NCBI GenBank assembly: GCA_002110485.1
Contig: MOWL01000002.1
Location: 1,054,001-1,118,000 of the forward strand
From: Emergomyces orientalis
Lineage: Eukaryota > Ascomycota > Eurotiomycetes > Onygenales > Ajellomycetaceae
Direction: 5' to 3'
DNA: 64,000 nucleotides
A model generated the notes under the pieces. The model saw nothing but the letters and a program-made list of their open reading frames with translations. It searched no databases and was not told the origin of the DNA. Of this stretch, positions 1-10,576 are shown piece after piece. A program made the translations under genes and the position numbers. The first letter of the stretch is position 1. Each line of letters opens with the position of its first letter.

Positions 1-1694
1 ATGTTTCAAAGAGCGGAATCGGGTCGTCAAAGAATTTTTCGTTAAAAGAAGGTTCAGTAGGGAAGCATTTGCGTATGCGTAGGCTGAATTTACGTTATCA
101 AGAAATCGTGGATCGTCGAAGGTCGGAGGAACATCTCGAATCTCTTTACTGATGTCAACCCCACCACACTCACGAACAACATTAAGATACTTGCCAGCTA
201 GCAGAACCTTATCCCTGACGGTGTCCAGTTGGGGGGGTACTTCGCTGTCACGAATAGTATAACGTTTCTCCCAGTATTCATCCGTATAATCCTCCTCGAG
301 TTTGTCACGCTTGATGCCTTTCTGCTCTTTGATGAGGAACTCTGCGTGAGGATCGTTGATGGCTCCCTGGTGTAGCCATTCGTTCAGCATGGTCATATAT
401 GGACGACTAGCTTCTCGCAACAGGGTTTGAAGTAATGTTCCGGTTGTTGGGTCGCCAGAGAAAGTCGCAAGCCGCTGAGTTAATACCCCTAAGACGTTAC
501 CGCCCTTGCAGAGCCTTTTGCTGGACATGCCCCCAGGAGCTAGCTCCCCGCCTTCCCTCAACTGTTCAAGAAGATTTTCCACATCATCAAAATCATCAAC
601 GGACTCGTCCGATTCCTGGACCAAAAGTGAGTTTTTCTTCAACAGCTCCTGTCCAAGTGCATACAGCTGAGCCATACTTTGGCTGGTGGGCATGATATGG
701 AGGTGGAGAACGTGCAATGTAAAGTTACGATTATTGAGAAGTTGGTTTTCTAGCTGGGCGATTAGAATAAGATAATCCTTTAGCAGCTTGCGTATTGCAG
801 CGCAAAGAGCATGGTTGACGGCACCAAATTCCGCTCTGCTCTGAACTTCTACAAAGGCCTCCATGGCACTGTAATGAGTAGCCATTTTCAGCATGGAAAG
901 AGTAAGATCCTTCAAGCTAGGCTCAAGGCCTGGTTCTATTTGAAAAGACGGTCCAATTAAGCGATCTGTCTCCTCAGATGGGTTATAAGAGTTGACAAAG
1001 TGGATATATTGGCCTTCATATCCCATGAAAACAAATAGGAGGTCCTCGAGAATTGCGGCCTCCTGCGCCTCCATTTTTAGTTCCCGGAGAGGTTGTGGGC
1101 GTAGTGATTGCGGAGCCAGTGACGAGAGAGGGGGCACAGACACACGGCACGCGAGGGGAGCAGTTGAATGAGGAATCAAATTCGCCTGCGGTTCCCAGGG
1201 AGCTGTATCAGAAAAGCAGATCATCAGTCTCAATCGTGACGATATCTAGTTCACTCAAATATTGACTGACCCTCTGGCTGCTCCTTTTCCACCTCCTTCT
1301 CCTTTGTCCTTGACCTAACGGCCGAATTAGGAACCTCATTTTGACTTGGCTTCTTCATTCTTGGCTTTTCCCATTCGCTCTTGGGCGCTGATGCTGAATT
1401 CGTAGGTTGTTTCTTCGACCTGACCTGGACCGTTTCCCTAGTCGTAACCTGCGTTCTTTCGGTACGCACTTCACTCGAGTTGTATTCTCTACTCGTTCGG
1501 CTCGTCCCCGTCCCTGGCGTACCTTCTCGCGAAGTAGGCATTTTGCCGTCCGCCGGTATGGGTTGCCCATATCGCGTAGATTTCCCATTAACGCGAGCAG
1601 AGGAAACGCGTGATCGAGGCCCGTTGGTATGGCTAGCTGATCGTTCATGGAAAGACGTAGAAGGCTTCACAGTCGACGGAGAAGAGGAAGCCAT
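1..1694 (-). CDS. GCP2: gamma-tubulin complex component 2 (GCP2/Spc97/Alp4), 3' end outside window
   Basis: This is a core subunit of the gamma-tubulin small complex, which nucleates microtubules at the spindle pole body. The visible part is the N-terminal portion. Exon 1 (1694-1271) encodes about 141 residues of basic, Ser/Thr-rich, probably disordered sequence. Exon 2 (1202 to the window edge) carries the conserved N-terminal GCP domain, including the segments RYTIRDSEVP and GKYLNVVRECGG that are typical of GCP2, and the frame is open to base 1. The intron is placed at 1270-1203 because the phase fits and the acceptor reads ATACAG; its donor, GTCAGT, is not an ideal consensus. The gene is divergent from PUP2 with a 386-bp shared upstream region. 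The family assignment is firm from the conserved segments; the exact exon 1 end is less sure. Confidence 0.92.
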
Positions 1695-2080
1695 AATAGT
1701 CGCCTGTCATTGGAGCGACCAATTTTGCCGATGGATATGGGTAAAGGCAAACGAAGCGCGCCGCCTTGTTAATTGTAGTTGGTTAAATAAATAAAATGGT
1801 TTGGATATTGGGAAGTGGTGATATGTCCCTTTTGGGGCTAGCGCGAGATCTCTAGGCACTTCCAGTTTGCGTAGGCATTTACTAAGCCAAAACGGGGAGC
1901 TCTAATCATCTACACCAGAGCAGACCAACAGACACAACACCAAAGAAGAACAGTCCAACCTGCAGAGTACAGCTATACAGACGGTCTCTTGCTGATATTC
2001 AATATTCCGTATCTATTCCCCTTTACCTGCTCATTCTCTTTTGTTTGTATTACCTCCCGTTTAAGTACCACTCTTCCATC
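1695..2080. promoter_or_regulatory. divergent promoter region of GCP2 and PUP2
   Basis: This 386-bp interval separates two divergently transcribed housekeeping genes and must hold both promoters and 5' leaders. The PUP2-proximal 100 bases are pyrimidine-rich, as is common near fungal transcription starts. I see no clear TATA box and no open frame worth calling. Confidence 0.5.
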
Positions 2081-3154
2081 ATGTTTATTGCGCGGTCTGA
2101 ATATGGTAAGCTTAATACCAGCACTTGTTCATGTAACGTCTGCCATTTTGACTAACAGTTATCTACAGACCGTGGTATCAAGTAAGGCTGCCTGAGCGAT
2201 TCTGTTGAAATTGTTTTTGAGATACTCGATCATCACTCATATGTTTACCTACAGTACCTTCTCCCCGGAAGGCCGTCTCTTCCAAGTCGAATACTCCCTC
2301 GAAGCTATAAAACTGGGATCAACAGCAATCGGAGTACGTTTCGGCTTTTGGGATCTCATTTATATTCGCCAGCTTCATTCCTATCTGACATAATCCCCTC
2401 CACGAACGGGAAAATATACAGGTTGCAACCTCAGAAGGAGTCGTCCTAGGCGTCGAAAAGCGGGTAACATCAACCCTCCTCGAAACATCATCCGTAGAGA
2501 AGATCGTCGAGATAGACCGACATATCGGCTGCGCAATGTCCGGTTTACAGGCTGATGCCCGATCAATGGTCGAGCATGCACGTGTCGAGAGCCAAAATCA
2601 CGCATTCAACTATTCAGAGCCGCTCAGGGTTGAAAGCTGTACGCAGGCCATTTGCGACTTGGCGCTCAGATTCGGCGAAGGCGCTGATGGCGAGGAGAGC
2701 GTGATGAGCAGACCGTTTGGCGTTGCGTTGCTGATTGCGGGTTACGATGAAGATGGGCCACAATTGTATGGAAAATGGGAACTTTTCTATTTTCTTTTTC
2801 TGCGAGGCGATATATGGAGCCTTCATTCATCTAGCAGATATACTAATACAGCGATATTTTTATGTTATTTCGTGCAGATACCATGCTGAACCATCCGGAA
2901 CTTTCTACCGATACGATGCCAAGGCCATCGGCTCTGGGAGTGAAGGTGCGCAAGCGGAGCTCCAAACTGAGTACCACCGGTCCCTTACTCTGGCAGAAGC
3001 CGAGACCCTGGTTCTAAAGACCCTGAAGCAGGTGATGGAGGAGAAGTTGGATGCTAAGAATGTGCAGTTGGCCAGTGTGACCAAGGATATGGGATTTAGG
3101 ATTTATGGGGAGGAAGAAATGGGACGGGTTGTGTCGACTTTGGGAGGGAATTAG
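2081..3154 (+). CDS. PUP2: 20S proteasome subunit alpha type-5
   Basis: This is an alpha-ring subunit of the 20S proteasome, the core particle of ubiquitin-dependent protein breakdown. Five exons can be joined in phase: 2081-2105, 2169-2181, 2255-2333, 2422-2765 and 2878-3154. They give 245 residues, the usual length for this subunit. The N terminus reads MFIARSEYDRGINTFSPEG, the alpha-subunit signature. It is followed by GRLFQVEYSLEAIKLGSTAIG, then SGLQADARSM and the conserved YRYDAKAIG segment. The start at 2081 is fixed by that family N terminus. The second exon is only 13 nt and encodes part of the RGI turn. RRP8 lies 165 bp downstream in the convergent direction. Confidence 0.98.
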
Positions 3155-3319
3155 TATTGAAGTTCAATGATATTTAGCGATGAAGACGATACGTTGAAGA
3201 CGACTTAGATATATGAAAATAAAAGACCTCCCTTGGTTCCCAATTAAGTTGTTCGAGCAACAGAGAACAACACGCAAAGCAAAACATAACATATAATATT
3301 ATGACAGATAATTACAAAT

Positions 3320-4909
3320 CTATCTGGTCTTATATACACATGGTTTCAGCACCTTGCTCTCTTCTTCAGGAGTCATCCCCTTACCCCCATCGTTATCAAA
3401 GAATTTCCTTTTCCCAAAATTGGCGTCGTTCACGTTAGCAGCCCACTTGCCCTTGGTGGGATGCCCATGCTTGACAAATTCCATCTTGACAAACATTTTG
3501 TTCGACTTATCCACTGACTCTTGCTTAAGCACAAAGCCACGCGCCCTAAATACTTCCACGAACGCAGAAATATCCGTCTCGTCCCCCGCATTAGAACCCT
3601 TATTGACCTGATCCTCTGCGAAAATCTCCTCGTCATCAATCGCATCCTCATCAACGTGATCGTCCCCCTTACCCTTCTTTTTTTTCTTCTCTTTCTTCCC
3701 AGCCCCAGGCCCAGCTCCATCTGCCCTCTGGCCAATCTTGTTCCTCCGGGCAATTTTCCCAAACCGACTTTTAACCTCACTAACCCAACACTCCCCCTTC
3801 CCATCACCCCTCAGCACCCTCCACGCCTCCTCAACAAAGGACACCCAATTCGTACCCATCAAACTAAGGCAGAAAATGGCTACATCAACCGTCCCATCCG
3901 CAACTGGCAACGCAGAAATATCCGCCTTCGTAATCAGCGGATCAGCCACATGCAAATCAAAACTAAGCAACTTGAGTTTCAAAGCCTTCGCTGACGGCGT
4001 CAAGACCCGTGCAAGTTTAGCATCGCCACAGCCCATGTCCGCTATCGTGCAGAGCCCATTGGGCCGTCGTGGTAAAGGCCCAAGAGCAGCGGCTCTCCGC
4101 TCGTTTTTATCTGGCTTTCTATTCTGAGATCCCTTTTGATTAGGCGAGCGGAAAGCGCCGCGGATGTTCACAGCACTGATGTACCCGTCGACAGGATTGG
4201 AAGGCCAGGACTCTTGTACCTGTCGTGTAAACCCTGCGTGATACTCTGCAAAAAGCTCCGGGCTAGATGTGAAAAGCTCCATGGCTTGGCTGGACGGCGT
4301 GGTGTATAGCGTCTGATTAAGATGACGGAATCGGGCAGAGAGGAGCTTTTGGCGCATAGATTGTTGGAGAGGTGTGAGAGACGTGGATGTCGAAGGGGCA
4401 GGGGGTAACGAGTCAACTAAAGGTGGTACGTTTGTGGCCGTCGTCCCATTCGTTTCCTCAACATTATTATCTGTTTTGCGTTTTTGCTTCTTGGTTTTCT
4501 TTTTGGAAAAGACAATTGAATCTGCTGTAGATACAGGTGTAGAGGTAGAGGTAGTTTTCAATTTATCCCCTTCATTCTGCTTATCCTCCAATCCCTCCAC
4601 GGCACCATCCTCGGCAGCTTTCTCTAACATTCTCCGCTTCTTCTGTCCCTTTATCTGTGCACCGCTTTTTTTGCCTGAAATTGGTGCTTCCCCTTCAATA
4701 ACCCTCCTCCACATCTCATCTACATTCGCTTTGGTGACCTGTTGGCCATTTGGGCCCTTTCCTTGCTTTCTTTTCCGCTTTTTAGATTCGGCCGTCGGCT
4801 CCGTAGAATCCTGCGGTTGAGAAGTGGGCTGGTGCTCTGGTTTAGCTTTAAACTCCGTTTGTAGCTTCAATTCCGTATTTGAAACGGACCATCCAGGGAC
4901 GGCGAACAT
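3320..4909 (-). CDS. RRP8: Rrp8, 25S rRNA adenine-N1 methyltransferase
   Basis: This is a nucleolar SAM-dependent enzyme that makes m1A in the large-subunit rRNA and assists early pre-rRNA cleavage. It is a single-exon frame of about 529 residues. The first 180 residues are Lys/Arg/Thr-rich and low complexity, including KKRKRKQGKG, which fits nucleolar targeting. The family core starts with SARFRHLNQTLY near residue 191. The SAM-binding motif ADMGCGDAKLA lies near residue 290, followed by SFDLHVADPLITKADISALP and FCLSLMGTNW. A Lys-rich insert interrupts the C-terminal third. The open frame begins ten codons earlier at 4939, but the start at 4909 (MFAVPGW) is preferred because it opens the protein-like N terminus. 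The gene is convergent with PUP2. Confidence 0.95.
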   Translation of the reverse strand: MFAVPGWSVSNTELKLQTEFKAKPEHQPTSQPQDSTEPTAESKKRKRKQGKGPNGQQVTKANVDEMWRRVIEGEAPISGKKSGAQIKGQKKRRMLEKAAEDGAVEGLEDKQNEGDKLKTTSTSTPVSTADSIVFSKKKTKKQKRKTDNNVEETNGTTATNVPPLVDSLPPAPSTSTSLTPLQQSMRQKLLSARFRHLNQTLYTTPSSQAMELFTSSPELFAEYHAGFTRQVQESWPSNPVDGYISAVNIRGAFRSPNQKGSQNRKPDKNERRAAALGPLPRRPNGLCTIADMGCGDAKLARVLTPSAKALKLKLLSFDLHVADPLITKADISALPVADGTVDVAIFCLSLMGTNWVSFVEEAWRVLRGDGKGECWVSEVKSRFGKIARRNKIGQRADGAGPGAGKKEKKKKKGKGDDHVDEDAIDDEEIFAEDQVNKGSNAGDETDISAFVEVFRARGFVLKQESVDKSNKMFVKMEFVKHGHPTKGKWAANVNDANFGKRKFFDNDGGKGMTPEEESKVLKPCVYKTR

Positions 4910-5628
4910 GGCGGCGTTTAAGATATAGAGCAATTGCAAATATCGCCTTTGGTGAAATGGGAAATGGAGTGTTTCTCTGTGTCATGGTTTTTTCTTCACG
5001 GCTCGAATTATTTTTGTTTGCTCAGGGCGATTGGAGCTTGTCGTTTCTTGGCGCTGAGTCATCGTATAATTTCGGACTGTCCCCATAGTAGTTAGCAAAA
5101 CGACGTCGGAGCAGGTATAGATATATATACATATGCATATAAACATGTGAGTCTTGATGCACCATCATTCACAAGCGGGCGGGAAGAAAGTAGAGTGGTC
5201 GTGGGATGGCGACAAGGAAACTAATGAGGATGAAGAGTGAAAGGGAGGACCCCCAATTACAGCTCTCAATTGCTCTCCTGTCCGTCTATGGCGCCTTCGT
5301 TATCAAACCAGTTGACAGAGTCCATTCGCAGGCCGCATGCACTCATCAAGTGTGTATATGCTCCCTTACAGCACTTTTAATGTGAATGTCTCAGATTTAG
5401 GCAACACAGAAAATCAAGCATTCCTCAGCAAGACGGTCTTAGCGCATTAACATATTCTGATTCAAAAAAAGATATATTAACAATATATGGTTCAATTCAT
5501 AACTTCAGCGCGCATGCATATTATACGCGGTGCAACAATCTCTACATATATGCATGCTAAAAAAACAAAGTATAGCCTTCGCTTTCCCATATCGTCATGC
5601 GATAAATAAAAGAACATCAAGCAGTATT
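4910..5628. other. spacer between RRP8 and LaeA-like methyltransferase 1
   Basis: This 719-bp spacer contains the RRP8 promoter and the 3' end of the next minus-strand gene. It includes an alternating AT stretch around 5118-5147 with an ATATGCATAT palindrome. No supportable open frame is present on either strand. Confidence 0.45.
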
Positions 5629-7541
5629 TTACTTCTCGGGTTTCTGGCCACAAACAACGTAGCTATAGACGCGAGTCGGAGAAGTCAGCCGTCACCCAGC
5701 ACAAGCCAATAATCATAAGTTTCGGAATGATGGAGGACAAAGGAAACATGGGAAAGAGCATAGATAATGCATACAAGTGATATTCAGAATGAATCTTTGG
5801 GTTTCTTGCATCCTGCTTCGTCTTCGCAATCAATATATCAACTTCCGTTTTGGACCAATTTTCGATGCGGGTCAATGCAGCCACCGCGCTCGCTTCCAGA
5901 GTTTCCTCAAACTGGAGAAGATTATAGGCACCAATTATTTTCTAAGAGATGAGAGAGCAGTTTGTGGCGGGTTAGCACATTTCGCACCGGTACACAAGAG
6001 TAAATGAAATGGGTAGTGGTCCGCAAGAAGTTTGATGAATTAGAAACGTAAAAGAAAAAGCAAAAAGAGGAAGCAGGAAAACCAACATAATGTCTGTCTT
6101 TCGCCCACGTTCCAAGCGGGACGATATGCTTGTGAACCTGGACATTAACGAATCCTGCATCTTTCATCCATTGCTCCAGATATATGCCCGGTCGAGTGAC
6201 GTAACCAGCCTTATCAAAGGCACGAAGTACGCTGTCCATATAATTCTCGATACTGCTGCCTTTCGATGTACCGTCCGCAGAATGCACCATGGCATCCCAG
6301 TCTTGGAACTCCACCCATCCGCCGGGTTTGAGGCAACTACGAAAAAACAATTATCAACATTGAACCTTGTAGAATGTGATATGAAAGCTCTCGTCATACG
6401 TAAATGCCTGCTCCAGCAAGCGTGGCATGTTTTTCACGCCGCCAGTAAGGTACCGAGCATGGATGAAGTCAAACGGATCATTTTCATAGCCCCATTCGTC
6501 TTCGACATCATCGATTATGAACTTAAGGTTCGGGGGAACCCTGTACTTTACACGTTAGAATACAATTGAGACACCCGAGAAATAGGGGATTAACTTGGAA
6601 AAATCGAGACGAACAGTTTGGGCTGAATAGGACTGAGGTCGTTTCCGATAACCTAACGTAAATGTTTAGTAACGCCTTCTCATACAGTAAGCAGCGACAG
6701 GACGCCGAATGTATGGAAAAGCTGTACCTCAGTAGAGGGAAACAAATCGGCTTAAAAAAGTCTGTGGTTAGCCCTGTGCGCAGATTGCGGACAAAAATTA
6801 AATTATAAAAATAAAAATAAAAATTCAACGCATACCAAACTCAATTGCCCAGATACCAGTCCCAGTACAGATATCAATCACTCGACCTGGGGAATCTCCT
6901 ATTGGGGCTAGAAAGAGTTTCTCCTTAAGCGTGGCCCGAATGAGTGCGTGGTGCATGTCAAGCCGCTCATTCTCCCGTTCATCGTTGGGGAGGAGATACC
7001 CTAAAGTGATATCGGGATGGGTGAGTTTACGTTTTACAATTAAAAGAGCTTTCTCAGAAATTTGGGAAAGAATTACTCACGCCCTTCCTTATAAGCATGG
7101 TATCTCCTACCTGAAAGGGCAAAAGAATAAGTATGATCCTATTTCGCGTTTGGCATCTCTCATCAAGCCCATACCGTTTTCCCTATGGCCTATGTCAGCA
7201 CAATTGCTTTGAGCGTATAGCTGGAGAACGGGTAACACCGCGAACCAACAAACCTTTGATAGTCAGTGACACTTGATGTCACTGATGCAGTATACACCGA
7301 CCTTTTTTCTCATTTTGTCAGCATATGCCACCCACCTTGTCGGAGGAAAGCGGGAAAAATTTGGCACACAATTCGTCTCCATAGGCAGAATCCGAGTCAT
7401 CAATCTGTAGCCCCAGTTAACGCCGCTCCTGGAATAAAAGTAGAAATAAAGGGTTTTCCATACAGCTGGGTCAACCACAATGTTTTCTCGTCGTTGTTTT
7501 TCAGCCGGGACAATGCCGGCCGGCACCTCTGTTTCTGCCAT
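5629..7541 (-). CDS. LaeA-like SAM-dependent methyltransferase 1, intron-rich
   Basis: The encoded protein is a class I methyltransferase of the fungal LaeA/UmtA-like group. Known members are nuclear regulators of secondary metabolism or act on small molecules; the substrate here is unknown. The start at 7541 is the first ATG of an open frame (MAETEVPAG). Exons reconstructed by phase begin 7541-7464, 7404-7336, 7220-7175, 7110-7081 and 7000-6836. Then follow short exons carrying ADLFPSTE, VIGNDLSPIQPKL, the VPPNLKFIIDDVEDEW to LLEQAFT block and CLKPGGWVEFQDWD. The last two exons end in NPKIHSEYHF and YVVCGQKPEK. Motif I is DICTGTGIWAIEFG and the upstream signature is GRRYHAYKEGRYLLPNDERE. All family blocks are present and in order, so the gene appears intact despite about ten introns in 1.9 kb. 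No individual exon would be convincing alone. Confidence 0.85.
7263..7285. repeat. inverted repeat, 9-bp arms with 5-base loop, inside an intron
   Basis: TCAGTGACA at 7263-7271 and TGTCACTGA at 7277-7285 are exact reverse complements separated by CTTGA. The hairpin lies inside the intron of methyltransferase 1 between the exons ending at 7336 and starting at 7220. It could form in pre-mRNA or be a palindromic protein site, but its role is unknown. Confidence 0.6.
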
Positions 7542-10500
7542 AACTTAATTGGATGTACCGTTTCACAAACGGGCGAAGTTCTGCAATTATGGTTCGATCG
7601 CTTGGATAAAGGAAGAGGGACCCGGCTAGGAACGAGGGGGATCGAAATTGGGATAAAAACCACATTGAGTGGGGCAGAGTATGACCTCACCGCTGTCAAA
7701 ACTTCTTGCTTATTCGGTGCCAGGCGCATGAGTACCCTGTACCTGGTCCAATGGCCTCGCTCCAAGACGAAAAACCGTTGGCCAAGGTGGAAAATAACAC
7801 ATCGGGATTTAGCGAATGCATACCTACATAGTACGCAGCATAGTGGTTGGAGGTTCTATCTATTCCCTGCACAAAGTTTCGGCTATCCTGTGAAAAGCAA
7901 ATATTTTCATTGGTGGGATTTCATGAAAACGGACTATTGAGGGAAGCTGAAGGATTCTCATCAAATCCAGCGTTTGACTTCCGCGATGCAAGCACTCCTT
8001 CAATCCGAAATAGCCTATTTTTTGGCCCAATCCATTTAATGTATTTTCATGGCCACTGTTGTTGTCATGTTAGCATGAGACAGACAAGTAACGGAAGGTT
8101 GACACTAAAATCTGGCTGTGTTGGCTTTTGCCTGCCCACAGATCTTTTGCTCCCGTTCTTTGTTTGAATGCCGAGTTGATCCCATTCCAGGATTTCGCCC
8201 CAGCCTTGCTCGATTTTACTTTGGGGGCGCTTCGTCTTCTGGTGTAACCGAACAAAACACCATTTCTTCAGACTATACTAGGAAGTAAACATCATCGTTC
8301 AAGACATCATCCATCCTTCGATCGAAGGATGAGCAAAAAGCTTAGAAGAAAGTCAAACTCTGTGGGAGAAACGCTCAAGAGGCACAAAAGTTAGGTCATA
8401 TTAGATGTGCTTTTCGTTTGCGCTCCGCTCGGTTAACCCTGGTGCTTTTTTGTACGGAGTTAACGGGCACAATGCCTGTGTATCTTGAAGACCTCCAAGA
8501 CTAACCCCGCCAAAACCATGTGGTAATGTAAGCTCAACATTGGTTCGTTCCTGGAAGAATGTAGCCAGCACTTGAAATGAGGGAATGAGGCTTCCTCTTG
8601 GACGACGTCGAGATTTATCTCAGTGGATCTAGGGCGGTTTCTCTTCCTCTGGCGGTTAACAACCTATTCCCGCAAGTAAGTTAGCTGGATCTTCAATGCC
8701 TTCTAGGTCAGCATTTATGAGGGCTCTGTGCGAACCTCCTTGCCCCCAAGTATTCTCGGATTCTGTGTCGATTTGCTATTGATCGATGATGGGCCAGATT
8801 ACTAGTAAATATATTTTTGAGGGGAAAGCCACCCATCTCCTCTAGTATACGGCCGTAGGAAAATGGTTGAGGCAGCCGTCGCGATATTGGCCACGACTTA
8901 GCATCATTTGTTTTTGACGTTTATGTGAGTGCTAGCCTGTCAATTGCTCTAGCGAAAATCGGAGTTTTCCCAGATTAAACATTATTTAGTACATTCCTAG
9001 TGAACTATTACTTGTTTCCAAGAACAAACTTTCTTGCCCATAGGCGGATTAGCGGCCAGTGTCTTCTCCACCACGTTCCCTCATGATTTATGAAAATTGA
9101 CAGGAGGGGGAAAGATGGGGAGAGAGAAAGCATATTTGATTTACAGGTTGATTAAGGAGCCGTCACACGAGCACAATCCGAAGAATATTTGCTATATAAT
9201 TCTTGTTGAAGTTTCAATAGTACATGCATGGTGATGTTTTGACATACAAATAGCCTCAAGATATCACATGGATATATATGCCTGACGGCCTCAAGCAGCG
9301 TGCTCAAGCAATTGCTTACCTTACAGTTCATTACTATGACAGGAGATCGACCAAGCAGATTCCCTGAAATGGAGACAGGCGTCATGTTGGACTCTTGAGC
9401 TTTTTCTGCATGCTACAACGGAAAATAACAGCAGTCTCCACAGATCGGCACCGGGCCCAGGTAGGGGACCTCCCGTCCTACTTGACGCCCTGTTCAAAAT
9501 GCTTGATGGTGATAACAAGGGATGACTACCAAGGGATTGATCCGGCATGGAGCACTCCTATTAGGCAAAAATGCCGAGCTTCTGTCCATTAACCGTATAA
9601 ATGTTAAAGTGGCTGCCCACATTCTTCTGATATCATTATTGTTAGTGGTTAACTCTCCAGATCACCAAAAACTTAAAACATCGCTTGCACCACAAACTCT
9701 CGACACACTAGTATGGGCATTTCCCTGGATTGACGCTACTGTACGTGTGCCGCTCCCACAAGCAAAACTTCGCCGCTGCGGGGATACGACGCTTACAGCT
9801 CCGGAATAATTGTCCAGGGCTAATGAGACAGCAAACTCCCCAGACGGCAGACTGGCTTCAAGTACTCGGTACGGGATGACCCAGCAGTTTGGGACGCACT
9901 TTTTTATCATGGTAGTCAATATACCCTTTTGTGGTTTCCAGGTAGTGCGAGGACGGTACAAGCTGTTCGGTAGATGGACTTGCCAAATCCTTCCTCGCTG
10001 CAAGTTACTTCATGTATGAAAGCGAAACTTGCCCAGGTGCAGGTTTGGTATTATTGCCTCCCCGGTCTTGAGCCACTCGGAGACTCGGTGTTGGTTTGCG
10101 GGGACCACGGCGTGCTGCCAGTCTGCCACTTGATAGCCAGATAGAATTTGCCCAACCTCATTTTGAATACGGGCTCCTCACTCCATTAAAGTTTGACCGA
10201 TCACTTGACTTCAGCGCCATCTTCCCCAGAAATTCCGTTTCAGTTTCACATGGCACCAAAATTAAAAACACTTTCGCTTCCAACTACCCACACCTCCTCC
10301 AACGGGGAGGACAGGCACTAATTGTTTCCAGCTCACCAAAATTGCCCTACATCACCCGCCCTGCGCGCTCGTCAACAGGTGTGAACGACAAGAAATGGAA
10401 GATGTCTGGGGGGGGGCAATATCAGCTTAACTCGCTGATGATAACCTTCTGCAGTTCCCTGTTGACTGTGCCACCTCGATACATGTCCTACTCATCGATG

Positions 10501-10576
10501 GGTGGTTTTTGCTGAGCCGAGAGGAGACAATCCAACGCTCCTGTTTCAAACCGCTGTGCGCAGCTTAACACCCAGC
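7542..10576. other. 3.0-kb gene-free region between methyltransferase 1 and the receptor gene
   Basis: This divergent interval holds the upstream regions of methyltransferase 1 and the receptor gene. Open frames in it are short, overlap on both strands and show no recognisable domains, so none is called. A perfect 20-bp palindrome lies at 8312-8331. No transposon motif or terminal repeat was seen. Confidence 0.5.
8312..8331. repeat. perfect 20-bp palindrome
   Basis: The bases from CATCCTTCGA to TCGAAGGATG read identically on both strands with no spacer. It is about 770 bp upstream of methyltransferase 1 and 2.2 kb upstream of the receptor gene. A site for a dimeric regulator is possible, but there is no direct evidence. 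Confidence 0.7.

Noticed and set aside
7266..7940. 224-codon plus-strand frame opposite the 5' end of methyltransferase 1
   Set aside because: It overlaps the antisense of real exons and introns and carries no domain, so it is a shadow frame.
9662..10003. 113-codon minus-strand frame in the 3-kb spacer
   Set aside because: An overlapping plus-strand frame is equally open, with no domains and no neighbouring exons; chance is more likely than a gene.
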